Notes: generated by a model from the sequence alone, not told the origin. A DNA stretch of 64,000 nt from Streptomyces venezuelae (GCF_008642335.1 NZ_CP029191.1:1736001-1800000); one strand, 5' to 3'. Shown: positions 16,945 to 24,558, counted from the stretch's first letter. Program-made: numbers and translations.

Positions 16945-16964
16945 ACCAGGGAGCCGCCAAGTGA
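16941..16964 (+). CDS. Possible 7-codon coupling minicistron
   Basis: An ATG at 16941 overlaps the permease stop (ATGA) and reads seven codons (MNQGAAK) to a TGA at 16962-16964, which itself overlaps the GTG start of the dehydrogenase gene (GTGA, 16961-16964). The block arose from an imperfect 20-base-period duplication: GGGAGCCGtCAAaTGAA at 16929-16945 and GGGAGCCGcCAAgTGAA at 16949-16965. It may pass ribosomes from the permease to the dehydrogenase. The peptide itself is unlikely to have a function, and the dehydrogenase also has its own AGGGAG ribosome site inside the minicistron. Confidence 0.4.
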   Translation: MNQGAAK

Positions 16965-17950
16965 AGGCCGCCATCATCGAGTCCGTGGGCAAGGCCGTCG
17001 TCGGGGAAGTGCCCGACCCGACCCCGGGCCCCCGTGACGTCGTCGTCGAGGTCGCCGCGTGCGGCCTGTGCGGCACCGATCTGCACATCCTCCAGGGGGA
17101 GTTCGCACCGACCCTGCCGGTCGTGCCGGGGCACGAGTTCGCCGGGGAGGTCGTCGCGCTCGGCAGCGACGTCCGGACCCTCGCCGTCGGCGACCGGGTC
17201 GCCGTGGACCCCTCGCTGCACTGCCACGAGTGCCGCTACTGCCGGGACGGCCGGGGCAACCTCTGCGAGCGGTGGGCCGCGATCGGCGTGACCACCGCGG
17301 GCGGCGCGGCCCAGTACGCGGTGGCGCCCGCCGCCAACTGCGTACGCCTGCCCGACCATGTCCGCACCCAGGACGCCGCCCTCATCGAGCCGCTGTCCTG
17401 CGCGGTGCGCGGCTACGACGTGCTGCGCTCCCGGCTCGGCGCCCACGTCCTGATCTACGGCTCCGGGACGATGGGCCTGATGATGCTGGAACTCGCCAAG
17501 CGCACGGGCGCGGCGAGCGTGGACGTCGTGGACCTGAACGCGGACCGGCTCGCGACGGCACGACGCCTCGGCGTCTCCGGGTCGGCGGCCGGCGCGGACG
17601 AGCTGGACCGCCCCCAGGGCTGGGACGTCGTCATCGACGCGACCGGCAACGCAGCCGCGATCCAGGACGGTCTCGAACGGGTCGCCAAGGCGGGCACGTT
17701 CCTGCAGTTCGGCGTCGCCGACTACGCCACACGGGTGCGGATCGACCCGTACCGCATCTACAACCAGGAGATCACCATCACCGGTTCGATGGCGGTCCTG
17801 CACAGCTACGAGCGGGCGGCGGAACTCTTCGCGGCCGGCGTCCTCGACCCCGACGTCTTCATCAGCGACCGGCTGCCCCTGACGGAGTACCCGGAGGCAC
17901 TCGAACGGTTCGCCGCCGGGGTGGGACGGAAGATCGTGGTCGTGCCGTAA
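16961..17950 (+). CDS. Zinc-dependent polyol/alcohol dehydrogenase (MDR family)
   Basis: A 329-residue medium-chain dehydrogenase of the sorbitol/threonine dehydrogenase type. Catalytic zinc ligands are Cys37 (CGLCGTDLH), His58 and Glu59 (PGHEFAG). Structural zinc ligands are the four cysteines C88, C91, C94 and C102 (HCHECRYCRD...NLC). The NAD site motif is YGSGTMGLMMLELAKR. It is the last gene of the ABC importer operon and probably oxidises the imported polyol or sugar alcohol to a ketose. It starts with GTG at 16961, preceded by AGGGAG. The exact substrate cannot be read from the sequence. Confidence 0.9.
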   Translation: MKAAIIESVGKAVVGEVPDPTPGPRDVVVEVAACGLCGTDLHILQGEFAPTLPVVPGHEFAGEVVALGSDVRTLAVGDRVAVDPSLHCHECRYCRDGRGNLCERWAAIGVTTAGGAAQYAVAPAANCVRLPDHVRTQDAALIEPLSCAVRGYDVLRSRLGAHVLIYGSGTMGLMMLELAKRTGAASVDVVDLNADRLATARRLGVSGSAAGADELDRPQGWDVVIDATGNAAAIQDGLERVAKAGTFLQFGVADYATRVRIDPYRIYNQEITITGSMAVLHSYERAAELFAAGVLDPDVFISDRLPLTEYPEALERFAAGVGRKIVVVP

Positions 17951-17991
17951 TTCGGTACCGCGCGGGCGGGCCGGGACATACGCTCCCGGCC

Positions 17992-18213
17992 ATGCCGAGA
18001 CCTCATGGATTCACGTACGAAGAGCGCGTCGACGGAACCGTCCTGATCACCCACGGCGGACGTGCCGCGGGAACGCTGCGCGGCGGCCGCGCCGAGCAGT
18101 TCCTCGGCGAGGTGACGGGCGGCGACCCGCAGCTGGTGATGGCCCGCTGGACCGGGAACTACAAGCGAGGCAACGAACGCGTGGCCCGCGCGCACCCGCG
18201 CAACCGCGGCTGA
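17992..18213 (+). CDS. Small conserved hypothetical protein
   Basis: A 73-residue basic soluble protein: MPRPHGFTYEERVDGTVLI at the start, GGRAAGTLRGGRAEQFL in the middle, and a strongly basic tail WTGNYKRGNERVARAHPRNR. I recall similar small proteins in other Streptomyces genomes but no function. There is no Shine-Dalgarno before the ATG. Instead TACGCT, a good -10 hexamer, ends 8 bases upstream, so a leaderless message is likely. It sits between the sugar operon and terD and shares strand with both. The basic C-terminus hints at nucleic-acid binding, which is only a guess. Confidence 0.7.
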   Translation: MPRPHGFTYEERVDGTVLITHGGRAAGTLRGGRAEQFLGEVTGGDPQLVMARWTGNYKRGNERVARAHPRNRG

Positions 18214-18226
18214 AAAAACCTTCGCC

Positions 18227-18263
18227 GGGTAAGGGAACGGCAAAGCGGGATCGTTCGTTACCC
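18227..18263. promoter_or_regulatory. Imperfect inverted repeat upstream of terD
   Basis: GGGTAAGGGAACG at 18227-18239 and CGTTCGTTACCC at 18252-18263 are near-inverted copies separated by 12 bases, ending 5 bases before the terD ATG. It could be a regulator site overlapping the transcription start or a hairpin in the leader that occludes the ribosome site. No T-run follows, so a terminator is less likely. Confidence 0.4.
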
Positions 18264-18268
18264 CTGGC

Positions 18269-19504
18269 ATGACAGCTATGACCCCCGGCTCGAACATCCC
18301 GCTGACCGCCGCCCGCGTGGCGGTGGACGTCGCCGCTCCGGTGCGGCTCGACGTATCGGGCCTGCTGCTCACCGCCGACGGCAAGGTGCGCTCCGACGAC
18401 GACTTCATCTTCTTCAACCAGCCCTCCGGGCCCGGCGTGACCTACCAGTCGGGCGGCGGCACGACCCCCGACAAGGTCACCGTCGACACGGCCGCCGTGC
18501 CGTCCGGCATCGAGAAGATCGTCGTGACCGCGAGCCCGGACGCCGCGGGCCAGACCTTCCAGGGCATCGAGCCGACCGCCACGATCCGCAACGCCGACGA
18601 CGGTTCGGTGCTCGCCACCTTCACGCCGCCGCAGCTCGGCACCGAGACCGCCCTCGTGATCGTCGAGATCTACCTGCGCAACGGCGCGTGGAAGGCCCGC
18701 GCGGTCGGCCAGGGGTACTCCAACGGTCTCGCGGGCATCGCCACGGACTTCGGCGTCTCGGTGGAGGAGCCCGCCCCGGCCCCGGCCGCCGCGCCCGTGG
18801 CACCTCCCGCTCCCCCGGCTCCTCCGGTGGGTCAGCCGGTGCAGGGCCCGCCCCCGCCGGTCGCCGACCCGCGTCAGGCCGCGCCCGTCGCCGCGGCGGC
18901 CCCCGCCGCGCCCGCGCCCGGCGCCGGGAAGATCAACCTGGACAAGGGCCGCGTCAGCCTCCAGAAGAACCAGACGGTGTCCCTGGTCAAGGGCGGCCGT
19001 CCGCTGCTCTCGCAGGTCAAGATGGGTCTCGGCTGGGAGCCCGCGTTCCGCGGCAAGGACATCGACCTCGACGCGTCCGTCATCGCGTACGGCCCGCAGC
19101 GCAACCACGTCGACAGCTGCTACTTCGGCAAGCTGTCGATCGTGAACGGCGCGATCAAGCACTCCGGCGACAACCTCACGGGCGAGGGCGGCGGTGACGA
19201 CGAGGTGATCGTCGTCGACCTCGGCCGTCTCCCGCAGGACGTCACGGGCCTGGTCTTCACGGTGAACTCGTTCTCCGGCCAGAAGTTCACGGAGGTCGCG
19301 AAGGCGTACTGCCGCCTGATCGACGCGGCGTCCGGCGAGGAGCTGGTCCGCTTCGACCTCACCAACGCCGAGGCGCAGACGGGCGTCATGATGGCGAAGC
19401 TGATCAAGCAGTTCACCGGCGAGTGGGAGATGACCGGTATGGGGCAGTTCGTCAAGTCCCGTACGGTGCGCGGCATGGTGAAGCCGGCGGCGCAGGCGCT
19501 CTGA
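18269..19504 (+). CDS. TerD-family protein with two TerD domains
   Basis: A 411-residue protein made of an N-terminal TerD-like domain (about residues 5-165, including DDDFIFFNQP and IEKIVVTASPD), a Pro/Ala-rich linker (about 170-220), and a second, more canonical TerD domain (about 225-405, KINLDKG, QTVSL, MGLGWEP, IDLDASVIAYG, GDNLTGEGGGDDEVI). TerD domains bind calcium through Asp-rich loops; DDD and GEGGGDDE are visible. The family is linked to tellurite resistance, phage inhibition and developmental signalling. No other ter genes are nearby, so this is a stand-alone member. A strong hairpin terminator follows. Confidence 0.92.
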   Translation: MTAMTPGSNIPLTAARVAVDVAAPVRLDVSGLLLTADGKVRSDDDFIFFNQPSGPGVTYQSGGGTTPDKVTVDTAAVPSGIEKIVVTASPDAAGQTFQGIEPTATIRNADDGSVLATFTPPQLGTETALVIVEIYLRNGAWKARAVGQGYSNGLAGIATDFGVSVEEPAPAPAAAPVAPPAPPAPPVGQPVQGPPPPVADPRQAAPVAAAAPAAPAPGAGKINLDKGRVSLQKNQTVSLVKGGRPLLSQVKMGLGWEPAFRGKDIDLDASVIAYGPQRNHVDSCYFGKLSIVNGAIKHSGDNLTGEGGGDDEVIVVDLGRLPQDVTGLVFTVNSFSGQKFTEVAKAYCRLIDAASGEELVRFDLTNAEAQTGVMMAKLIKQFTGEWEMTGMGQFVKSRTVRGMVKPAAQAL

Positions 19505-19520
19505 GGCCCCCAGGAACACG

Positions 19521-19562
19521 CCGAGGGGCGGCGGTCCGCATCAGCGGTCCGCCGCCCCTCGG
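19521..19562. terminator. Hairpin terminator after terD
   Basis: A 19-base stem (CCGAGGGGCGGCGGTCCGC against its inverted copy, one mismatch) with a 4-base loop ATCA. It lies 17 bases after the terD stop and 45 bases after-the-end of the opposing 19608-19835 gene, so it can serve both strands. There is no T-tract, as is usual in Streptomyces. Confidence 0.75.
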
Positions 19563-19607
19563 GCGGTTCGGGTCACGGCATCAACATCGGCATCGACGTC
19601 GTCGGTG

Positions 19608-19835
19608 TCAGAGCTTGGCCAGCTTCGGATAAGGGCTCAGGAACCGTCCCTGACGGCCGGCGAAGTCGATGACGACCGCGTCCTCTCCCTCGACGCCCAC
19701 GATCCTTCCCAGGCCGTACTGGTCGTGGGAGACCCTGTCACCCACCTCGAAGTGCTCCACGGGTGGGGCGGGCGGGGCAGGCACGTTGAAGGGACTGTTC
19801 GGCAGGTGTCGGCGCGAGCCGGGGGGCCTCGTCAT
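19608..19835 (-). CDS. Small Tudor/CarD-like hypothetical protein
   Basis: A 75-residue protein with a disordered Pro-rich N-terminus (SPFNVPAPPAPPV) and a small beta-barrel-like C-terminal half: FEVGDRVSHDQYGLGRIV, GEDAVVIDF and KLAKL. The GDRVSHDxYGLGxI pattern is the one found in the C-terminal Tudor-like domain of PcrA/UvrD helicases and in CarD-type RNA-polymerase binding domains. It may therefore contact RNA polymerase or a helicase. It is widespread in Streptomyces to my recollection and has no assigned role. It is convergent with terD across a shared terminator. Confidence 0.75.
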   Translation of the reverse strand: MTRPPGSRRHLPNSPFNVPAPPAPPVEHFEVGDRVSHDQYGLGRIVGVEGEDAVVIDFAGRQGRFLSPYPKLAKL

Positions 19836-20009
19836 ATTCGCAGTATGGGCCTTCGGGGACCCGCGGCACCATGCTCTGTACTGACACTGCCCTCACATCG
19901 GTATGGAACAGACACACAAGTCACGGTGTGTGCGCCATCGGCGACGGTCCGGATACGACCCGAACGGGGGATGCGCCCGACGGTTCACGGTCAGTGATCG
20001 TTCCCCCGC

Positions 20010-21473
20010 TCAGCGCCGCTGCCGCTTCCACGGGCCGGTGATGGCGAGCATGATGCCGGGGGTCTGGATGTTGGCGTAGAGCGTCCGGCCGTCGGGGGAG
20101 AACGTGACGCCGGTGAACTCGCTGTACTCCGGCTTCTCCGCCGTGCCCGCGTTGAGTTCGTTGCGCGCGATCGGGTACGTGCGGCCGCTCTCCGTCGCGC
20201 CGAACAGGTGCTGGATGCCGTCGCCGTCCTCGGCGATGACGAGGCCGCCGTAGGGCGAGACGGTGATGTTGTCGGGGCCGTCGAAGGCGCCGTCCTTGCC
20301 GGGCTCGCGGTTCACGCCGAGGAGCACCTTCAGGGTGAGGGTGCGGCGGCCCGGGTGGTAGAACCACACCTGCCCGTCGTGCGGGACGGGGCTCTCGCCG
20401 CGGGCGAAGGACGCGACGATGTAGACGCCGCCGTCGCCCCACCACATGCCTTCGAGCTTGCGGGCGCGCGTGATGTCGCCGTCGTCGAACTGCTCGCGCA
20501 CGGGCACGGTCCGCGCGTCGCGGTCGGGGACCTCGACCCAGTCCACGCCGTAGACCGTGCCGGTCTTCGTGGCGCGGGACAGGTCGTCGACGAAGCGGCC
20601 GCCGGAGTCGTAGCACTTGGGGGCCTTCAGGACGCCCGCGTCGTCGGCGAGGGTGCGCAGCCTGCCGCGACCGTGCGCGAAGCCGCGGGGTGGGGTCCAG
20701 CGGTAGAGGAGCCCGTTCGGCCCGGAGGCGTCCTCGGTGAGGTAGAGGTGGCCGCGCTTGGGGTCGACGACGACGGCTTCGTGGGCGTAGCGGCCCAGCG
20801 CCTTGATGGGCTTGGGGGCGCGGTTGGCACGCCGGTCGAGGGGGTCGACCTCGAAGACGTAGCCGTGGTCCTTGGTCATGCCGTTCTGACCGGCCCGGTC
20901 CTCGGTCTCCTCGCAGGTGAGCCAGGTGCCCCACGGGGTGCTGCCGCCCCCGCAGTTGGTGGCGGTGCCGGCTATGCCGACCCACTCGGCGACGCGCCCG
21001 TCGGGGCGCACCTCGACGACGGTGCAGCCGCCGGACGCGGCGGGGTCGTAGACGAGGCCGTCGGTGAGCGGTACGGGGTGCTTCCACTTGCTGCGGGGGC
21101 CGCCCAGCTCGTGGTTGTTGACGAGGAGCGTGGTGCCGCGCGGGCCGCGGAAGGTGGCGGTGCCGTCGTGGTGGGAGGGCGTGAACTCGCCGCTCTCCAG
21201 CTTCGTCCTCCCGCTGTGCGTGAGGACGCGGTACGAGAATCCGGCGGGCAGGGCGAGGAGGCCGTCGGGGTCGGGGATCAGCGGACCGTAACCGGGGCCG
21301 TGGTGACCGTGGTGACCGTGACCCTGGGCGTCCTCCGCGTCGTGCACGCTGTCGACGTCCGTCGCGGCGAGGGCCCCGGGGGCCGTGGCGAGCGCGCCGA
21401 CGCTGCCGGCCAGGGCGACCCCGGCCCCGGTGAGCGCGGAGTGTCTGGCGAAATCCCTGCGGGTGAGCGACAT
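20010..21473 (-). CDS. phoX: PhoX-type (DUF839) secreted alkaline phosphatase
   Basis: A 487-residue Tat-exported protein. The twin-arginine signal is LTRRDFARHSALTGAG with a hydrophobic core and cleavage near ALA. The mature protein has the DUF839/PhoX beta-propeller signatures: GTTLLVNNHELGG, PWGTWLTCEETED (metal-binding acidic residues), GRYAHEAVVVDP, GLLYRW, EFTGVTFSPDGRTLYANIQTPG and ITGPW. PhoX enzymes bind Ca and Fe and release phosphate from organic esters outside the cell. A His-rich stretch (HGHHGHHGPG) follows the signal. The ATG at 21473 is preceded by AGGAGAAACG; a further upstream in-frame start would hide the Tat motif. A candidate PHO box lies 66-87 bases upstream. Confidence 0.9.
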   Translation of the reverse strand: MSLTRRDFARHSALTGAGVALAGSVGALATAPGALAATDVDSVHDAEDAQGHGHHGHHGPGYGPLIPDPDGLLALPAGFSYRVLTHSGRTKLESGEFTPSHHDGTATFRGPRGTTLLVNNHELGGPRSKWKHPVPLTDGLVYDPAASGGCTVVEVRPDGRVAEWVGIAGTATNCGGGSTPWGTWLTCEETEDRAGQNGMTKDHGYVFEVDPLDRRANRAPKPIKALGRYAHEAVVVDPKRGHLYLTEDASGPNGLLYRWTPPRGFAHGRGRLRTLADDAGVLKAPKCYDSGGRFVDDLSRATKTGTVYGVDWVEVPDRDARTVPVREQFDDGDITRARKLEGMWWGDGGVYIVASFARGESPVPHDGQVWFYHPGRRTLTLKVLLGVNREPGKDGAFDGPDNITVSPYGGLVIAEDGDGIQHLFGATESGRTYPIARNELNAGTAEKPEYSEFTGVTFSPDGRTLYANIQTPGIMLAITGPWKRQRR

Positions 21474-21538
21474 CGTTTCTCCTGAGGCGCGAAGGTGGCT
21501 GCGTACGGCCGGGCTGCTGTCGGCGTCACCGTCCCGCT

Positions 21539-21560
21539 CGCGTATAAACGGCGGTTGAAC
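21539..21560 (-). promoter_or_regulatory. Candidate PhoP-binding PHO box upstream of phoX
   Basis: Reading on the minus strand, 21560 to 21539 gives two adjacent 11-base units, GTTCAACCGCC and GTTTATACGCG. Streptomyces PhoP binds tandem 11-base units resembling GTTCACCCGGC. The first unit fits well and the second moderately. The location in the phoX upstream region and the gene's function support it. Confidence 0.5.
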
Positions 21561-21588
21561 ACCGTTCGACGTCGAGGGGCCTCCTTCC

Positions 21589-22368
21589 ATGAACCTGCCC
21601 ATGAACCCGTCAGGCACCGGTCGCCGCGTCCTGATCAGCGGGGCCTCCCGGGGTCTCGGCCGCGCGCTCGCGCGGGCCTTCGCGGAGAACGGCGACCGGG
21701 TCGCCGTGCACTACGGCTCGCGTGAGGAGGACGCGCGGGCGACGCTCGACTCGCTGGCGGGCGAGGGGCACGTGCTGGTGGGCGGCGACCTGTCGGACCC
21801 GGCGGGCGCGGCGGACGTCGCGGGACGCGCGGCCGAGGCGCTCGGCGGCATCGACGTCCTGGTCAACAACGCCGCCGTGAACCTGCCGCACCCCCTCGCC
21901 GACACGCCGTACGAGGAGTGGGCGGCCCTGTGGCAGCGGCACGTCTCCGTGAACCTGCTCGCCACGGCGAACCTCAGCCACCTCGCCGCCCGCCGCATGA
22001 TCGACCAGGGCACGGGCGGCCGGATCGTGAACATCGGCTCGCGGGGCGCGTTCCGCGGCGAGCCGGACCACCCGGCGTACGGCGCGACGAAGGCCGCCGT
22101 CCACGCGCTCGGCCAGTCCCTCGCGGTCTCCCTCGCGCCGCACGGGATCGCGGTGGCGTCGGTGGCGCCCGGGTTCTTCGGTACGGAGCGGGTGGCGCAC
22201 CGCCTCAGCGGCGCCGAGGGCGAGGCGATCCGCGCGCAGAGCCCGTTCGGGCGGGCGGGCACGGCGGAGGAGATCGCGGCCGCCGTGCTGTGGCTGGCGT
22301 CCCCGGTCGCCGAGTGGGCGTCGGGCGCGGTGCTCGACCTCAACGGCGCGTCGCACCTGCGTACGTGA
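21589..22368 (+). CDS. Short-chain dehydrogenase/reductase (FabG-like)
   Basis: A 259-residue classical SDR. The NAD(P) motif is SGASRGLGRALA, NNAA follows at the expected place (LVNNAAVN), the catalytic Ser is in NIGSRGAF, and Tyr/Lys are in YGATKAAVHALG. The C-terminal GAVLDLNGA is typical. The basic residues after the glycine motif (HYGSREEDA) favour NADPH. It is divergent from phoX and probably monocistronic. The substrate is not predictable. The start could also be the second ATG at 21601. A 17-base sequence covering its stop codon is tandemly repeated 23 bases downstream. Confidence 0.88.
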   Translation: MNLPMNPSGTGRRVLISGASRGLGRALARAFAENGDRVAVHYGSREEDARATLDSLAGEGHVLVGGDLSDPAGAADVAGRAAEALGGIDVLVNNAAVNLPHPLADTPYEEWAALWQRHVSVNLLATANLSHLAARRMIDQGTGGRIVNIGSRGAFRGEPDHPAYGATKAAVHALGQSLAVSLAPHGIAVASVAPGFFGTERVAHRLSGAEGEAIRAQSPFGRAGTAEEIAAAVLWLASPVAEWASGAVLDLNGASHLRT

Positions 22369-22421
22369 GCGTGTCGTGCCTGCGTACGTGAACGTAAAGC
22401 CAAGAATCACCGCAGAACACC

Positions 22422-22450
22422 TTGACCCGGGATGCACACCGCAATAGACA
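22422..22450 (+). promoter_or_regulatory. Strong housekeeping-type promoter for the protease cassette
   Basis: TTGACC at 22422-22427 and TAGACA at 22445-22450 are separated by exactly 17 bases, a near-consensus HrdB-type promoter. The expected start point lies about 40 bases before the GTG at 22497. It shows that the following three genes have their own transcription start, separate from the SDR gene. Confidence 0.7.
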
Positions 22451-22496
22451 TCACCTACGTGCAGTGCTGCACCACCCGCACGGGGAGGCGAGCCGA

Positions 22497-22736
22497 GTGG
22501 ACGCACATCAGGCACGCAGCCTCCATGAGGGCCGGCTGATGAGGCTGGCCAATGTCACCGGAGTCGGCACCGGTAGAGACGAACACACGGGTCAGGACGT
22601 GATCGTCGTCTTTGTCACCCACCTGGTGCCCCGTGACCGTCTCCGTGACGCAGATGTGGTTCCGGACACGCTCGAAGGCGTCCCCGTACGCGTACTCGCC
22701 ATCGGCGAGGTCGACGCCCACGACGGCGGGGCGTAG
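22497..22736 (+). CDS. Free-standing copy of the protease N-terminal domain
   Basis: A 79-residue protein starting at GTG 22497 behind GGGGAGG. Its sequence (LANVTGVGTG, DVIVVFVTHLVPRDRL, ADVVPDTLEGVPVRVLAIGEV) aligns with residues 33-96 of the adjacent protease (LSNVVGFGHG, AVIVFVTQKVPESML, RDVVPRQMDDGTPTDVVAVGHI). It is therefore a stand-alone version of that protein's N-terminal domain. It has no signal peptide. Such a duplicate could act as a decoy, inhibitor, chaperone or activator of the protease. Nothing in the sequence decides between these. It is the first gene of the three-gene cassette. Confidence 0.8.
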   Translation: MDAHQARSLHEGRLMRLANVTGVGTGRDEHTGQDVIVVFVTHLVPRDRLRDADVVPDTLEGVPVRVLAIGEVDAHDGGA

Positions 22737-22807
22737 CGGGAACGACACCCCGACGCCCCCGGCGCGCCCGGAACTCCCACCCTTCAAAGGGGAAGAGGTG
22801 GTCTGGC

Positions 22808-23974
22808 GTGGTGAGCCAGCCCGAATTGATGCGAGGACCCACCGGCGGTCAGCTGAGCGACAGCTCCCGCCAGCAGGCGATGTCCGACTTCCTGCGGCCC
22901 CAGCAGCCGCTCTCCAACGTGGTCGGCTTCGGCCACGGCGTGAAGTGGAGCGACGGGGAGCCCACGGGCGAGCCCGCCGTCATCGTGTTCGTCACCCAGA
23001 AGGTCCCGGAGTCCATGCTCCCGGAGCGGGACGTCGTCCCGCGCCAGATGGACGACGGCACCCCGACCGACGTCGTCGCGGTGGGCCACATCGCGGCGCA
23101 GCGCCAGCAGAGCCGCGCGGGCGGCCGGCGTGCCGACGACCGCGCCTCGGTGACGTACGGACCGGACGGCAGCGTCAGCGAGCAGCTCTCGGGGCTCGGG
23201 CAGCCGCAGCTCGAGGAGCTCGCCGGGCGCGGCGCGTTCGAGCCGCAGCTGTTGAAGCGCCGGATGCGTCCGTGCCCCTCGGGCTTCTCGGTCGGCAACG
23301 TCCGGGTGACCGCGGGCACGCTCGGCAGCGTGGTCTACGACTTCCTGCCCGGCGCCTCCGTCGACCCGCCCGGCGCCGGTCTCGGCGTACCGGCGAAGTT
23401 CTACATCCTGTCCAACAACCACGTGCTCGCGGACTCCAACCGGGCGCAGCTGGGCAGCGCGATCGTGCAGCCCGGTGTCTTCGACGGCGGCCAGGACCCG
23501 GCCGACCGGATCGCGACCCTGGAGCGGTTCATCACGATCCAGTTCGCCCCGCAGATCCCGGTGGAGCGGCACAACAACATCGTGGACGCGGCGCTCGGCG
23601 CGGTCGACTTCCAGGACGCGACGCGCGAGCAGTACTTCAGCGGCGCCCCGCGCGCCTGGCGACGCAAGGCCAACGTGGCCGTCGGCGACCTGGTGAAGAA
23701 GACCGGCAGGACGACGAACATCAGCTTCGGCCGGATCATCGCGGTCGACGCGACGGTCGACGTGAACTACGGCACGGCGGGCACGGCCCGCTTCAAGGAC
23801 CAGATCGTCACGACGAACATCTCCGCGGGCGGCGACTCCGGTTCGCTGGTCACCTCGCAGGACGACGTCGCGGTGGGTCTGCTCTTCGCCGGTTCGTCGG
23901 TCGCGACCATCGTCAACCACATCGAGAACGTCCGCGCGCTGCTGCGTGTGGAGATCGCCGAGCTGCTGGCCTGA
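22808..23974 (+). CDS. Trypsin-like serine protease without signal peptide
   Basis: A 388-residue protein. Residues 33-96 form a small alpha/beta domain also encoded separately by the preceding gene. A low-complexity Arg/Gln-rich linker follows (about 97-115), then a chymotrypsin-fold domain. The triad is visible: His205 in LSNNHVLAD, Asp260 in NNIVDAALGAV, and Ser344 in GGDSGSLV. No signal peptide or membrane helix is present, so it should act in the cytoplasm unless exported by an unusual route. The start is GTG at 22808, preceded by AGGGGAAGAGG. Similar nephrosin/trypsin-type proteins are known from actinobacteria without a defined role. It lies 71 bases after the small domain gene and 26 bases before the next. 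Confidence 0.85.
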   Translation: MVSQPELMRGPTGGQLSDSSRQQAMSDFLRPQQPLSNVVGFGHGVKWSDGEPTGEPAVIVFVTQKVPESMLPERDVVPRQMDDGTPTDVVAVGHIAAQRQQSRAGGRRADDRASVTYGPDGSVSEQLSGLGQPQLEELAGRGAFEPQLLKRRMRPCPSGFSVGNVRVTAGTLGSVVYDFLPGASVDPPGAGLGVPAKFYILSNNHVLADSNRAQLGSAIVQPGVFDGGQDPADRIATLERFITIQFAPQIPVERHNNIVDAALGAVDFQDATREQYFSGAPRAWRRKANVAVGDLVKKTGRTTNISFGRIIAVDATVDVNYGTAGTARFKDQIVTTNISAGGDSGSLVTSQDDVAVGLLFAGSSVATIVNHIENVRALLRVEIAELLA

Positions 23975-24000
23975 CGGTCAGGACGGGAGGAGGGTTTTCC

Positions 24001-24453
24001 ATGACCACTCAGGCACGTAGGCAGAAGGGCGGCCAGACGCGGACGGAGCACCGCTTCCACAATCCGCAGGGCGCCGAGGTCAAGACGCGCGACGAGGCGT
24101 TCGCCGCGCCGATGGCCGAGGTGTCGGCCGAGGCGCTGTCGACGGAGTGCAAGCTGACGCTCCACGCGGGCGCGGTCACGTTCGTCCTCGAGGTGAAGTA
24201 CAACCCCAACACCTATCCGCACGTGGTGACGGGCGGGCAGATCACGTCCGGCATCTGCGGCGCGCCGTGGGACATCACGGGCGGCACGCTCGGCGAGACG
24301 ATGCGGCTCGACGCGAAGCGGGCGGGGCAGGGGTCGTGCGCGAACACGATCACGATCGTGGGCGAGTACCAGAATCCTCCGGCGTACCGGGGGACGTACG
24401 GGTTCGACGGTGCGACGTCGTCGTTCAAGCACACGACGCGGTACGAATGTTGA
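24001..24453 (+). CDS. Hypothetical four-cysteine protein, third gene of protease cassette
   Basis: A 150-residue protein that I do not recognise. The N-terminal third is polar and basic (TTQARRQKGGQTRTEHRF). The rest looks like a beta-sandwich: CKLTLHAGAVTFVLEVKY, GGQITSGICGAPWDITGG, ITIVGEYQNPPAYRGTYGF. Four cysteines occur, in TEC, GIC, GSC and the C-terminal YEC. It has no signal peptide although the fold and cysteines resemble secreted proteins. GGAGG precedes the ATG, and the gene is 26 bases after the protease stop, so it belongs to the same operon. It could be a substrate or effector released by the protease. Confidence 0.75.
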   Translation: MTTQARRQKGGQTRTEHRFHNPQGAEVKTRDEAFAAPMAEVSAEALSTECKLTLHAGAVTFVLEVKYNPNTYPHVVTGGQITSGICGAPWDITGGTLGETMRLDAKRAGQGSCANTITIVGEYQNPPAYRGTYGFDGATSSFKHTTRYEC

Positions 24454-24558
24454 TCTGAGCGGGACTCGGGTGGGCCTGGACCGTTGCGTACAGGCCCACC
24501 CGGGGTGCCGTTCATCGCCCTTCGGGCTCGTCCTCAATCGCCGGACGGGCTCAATCGC

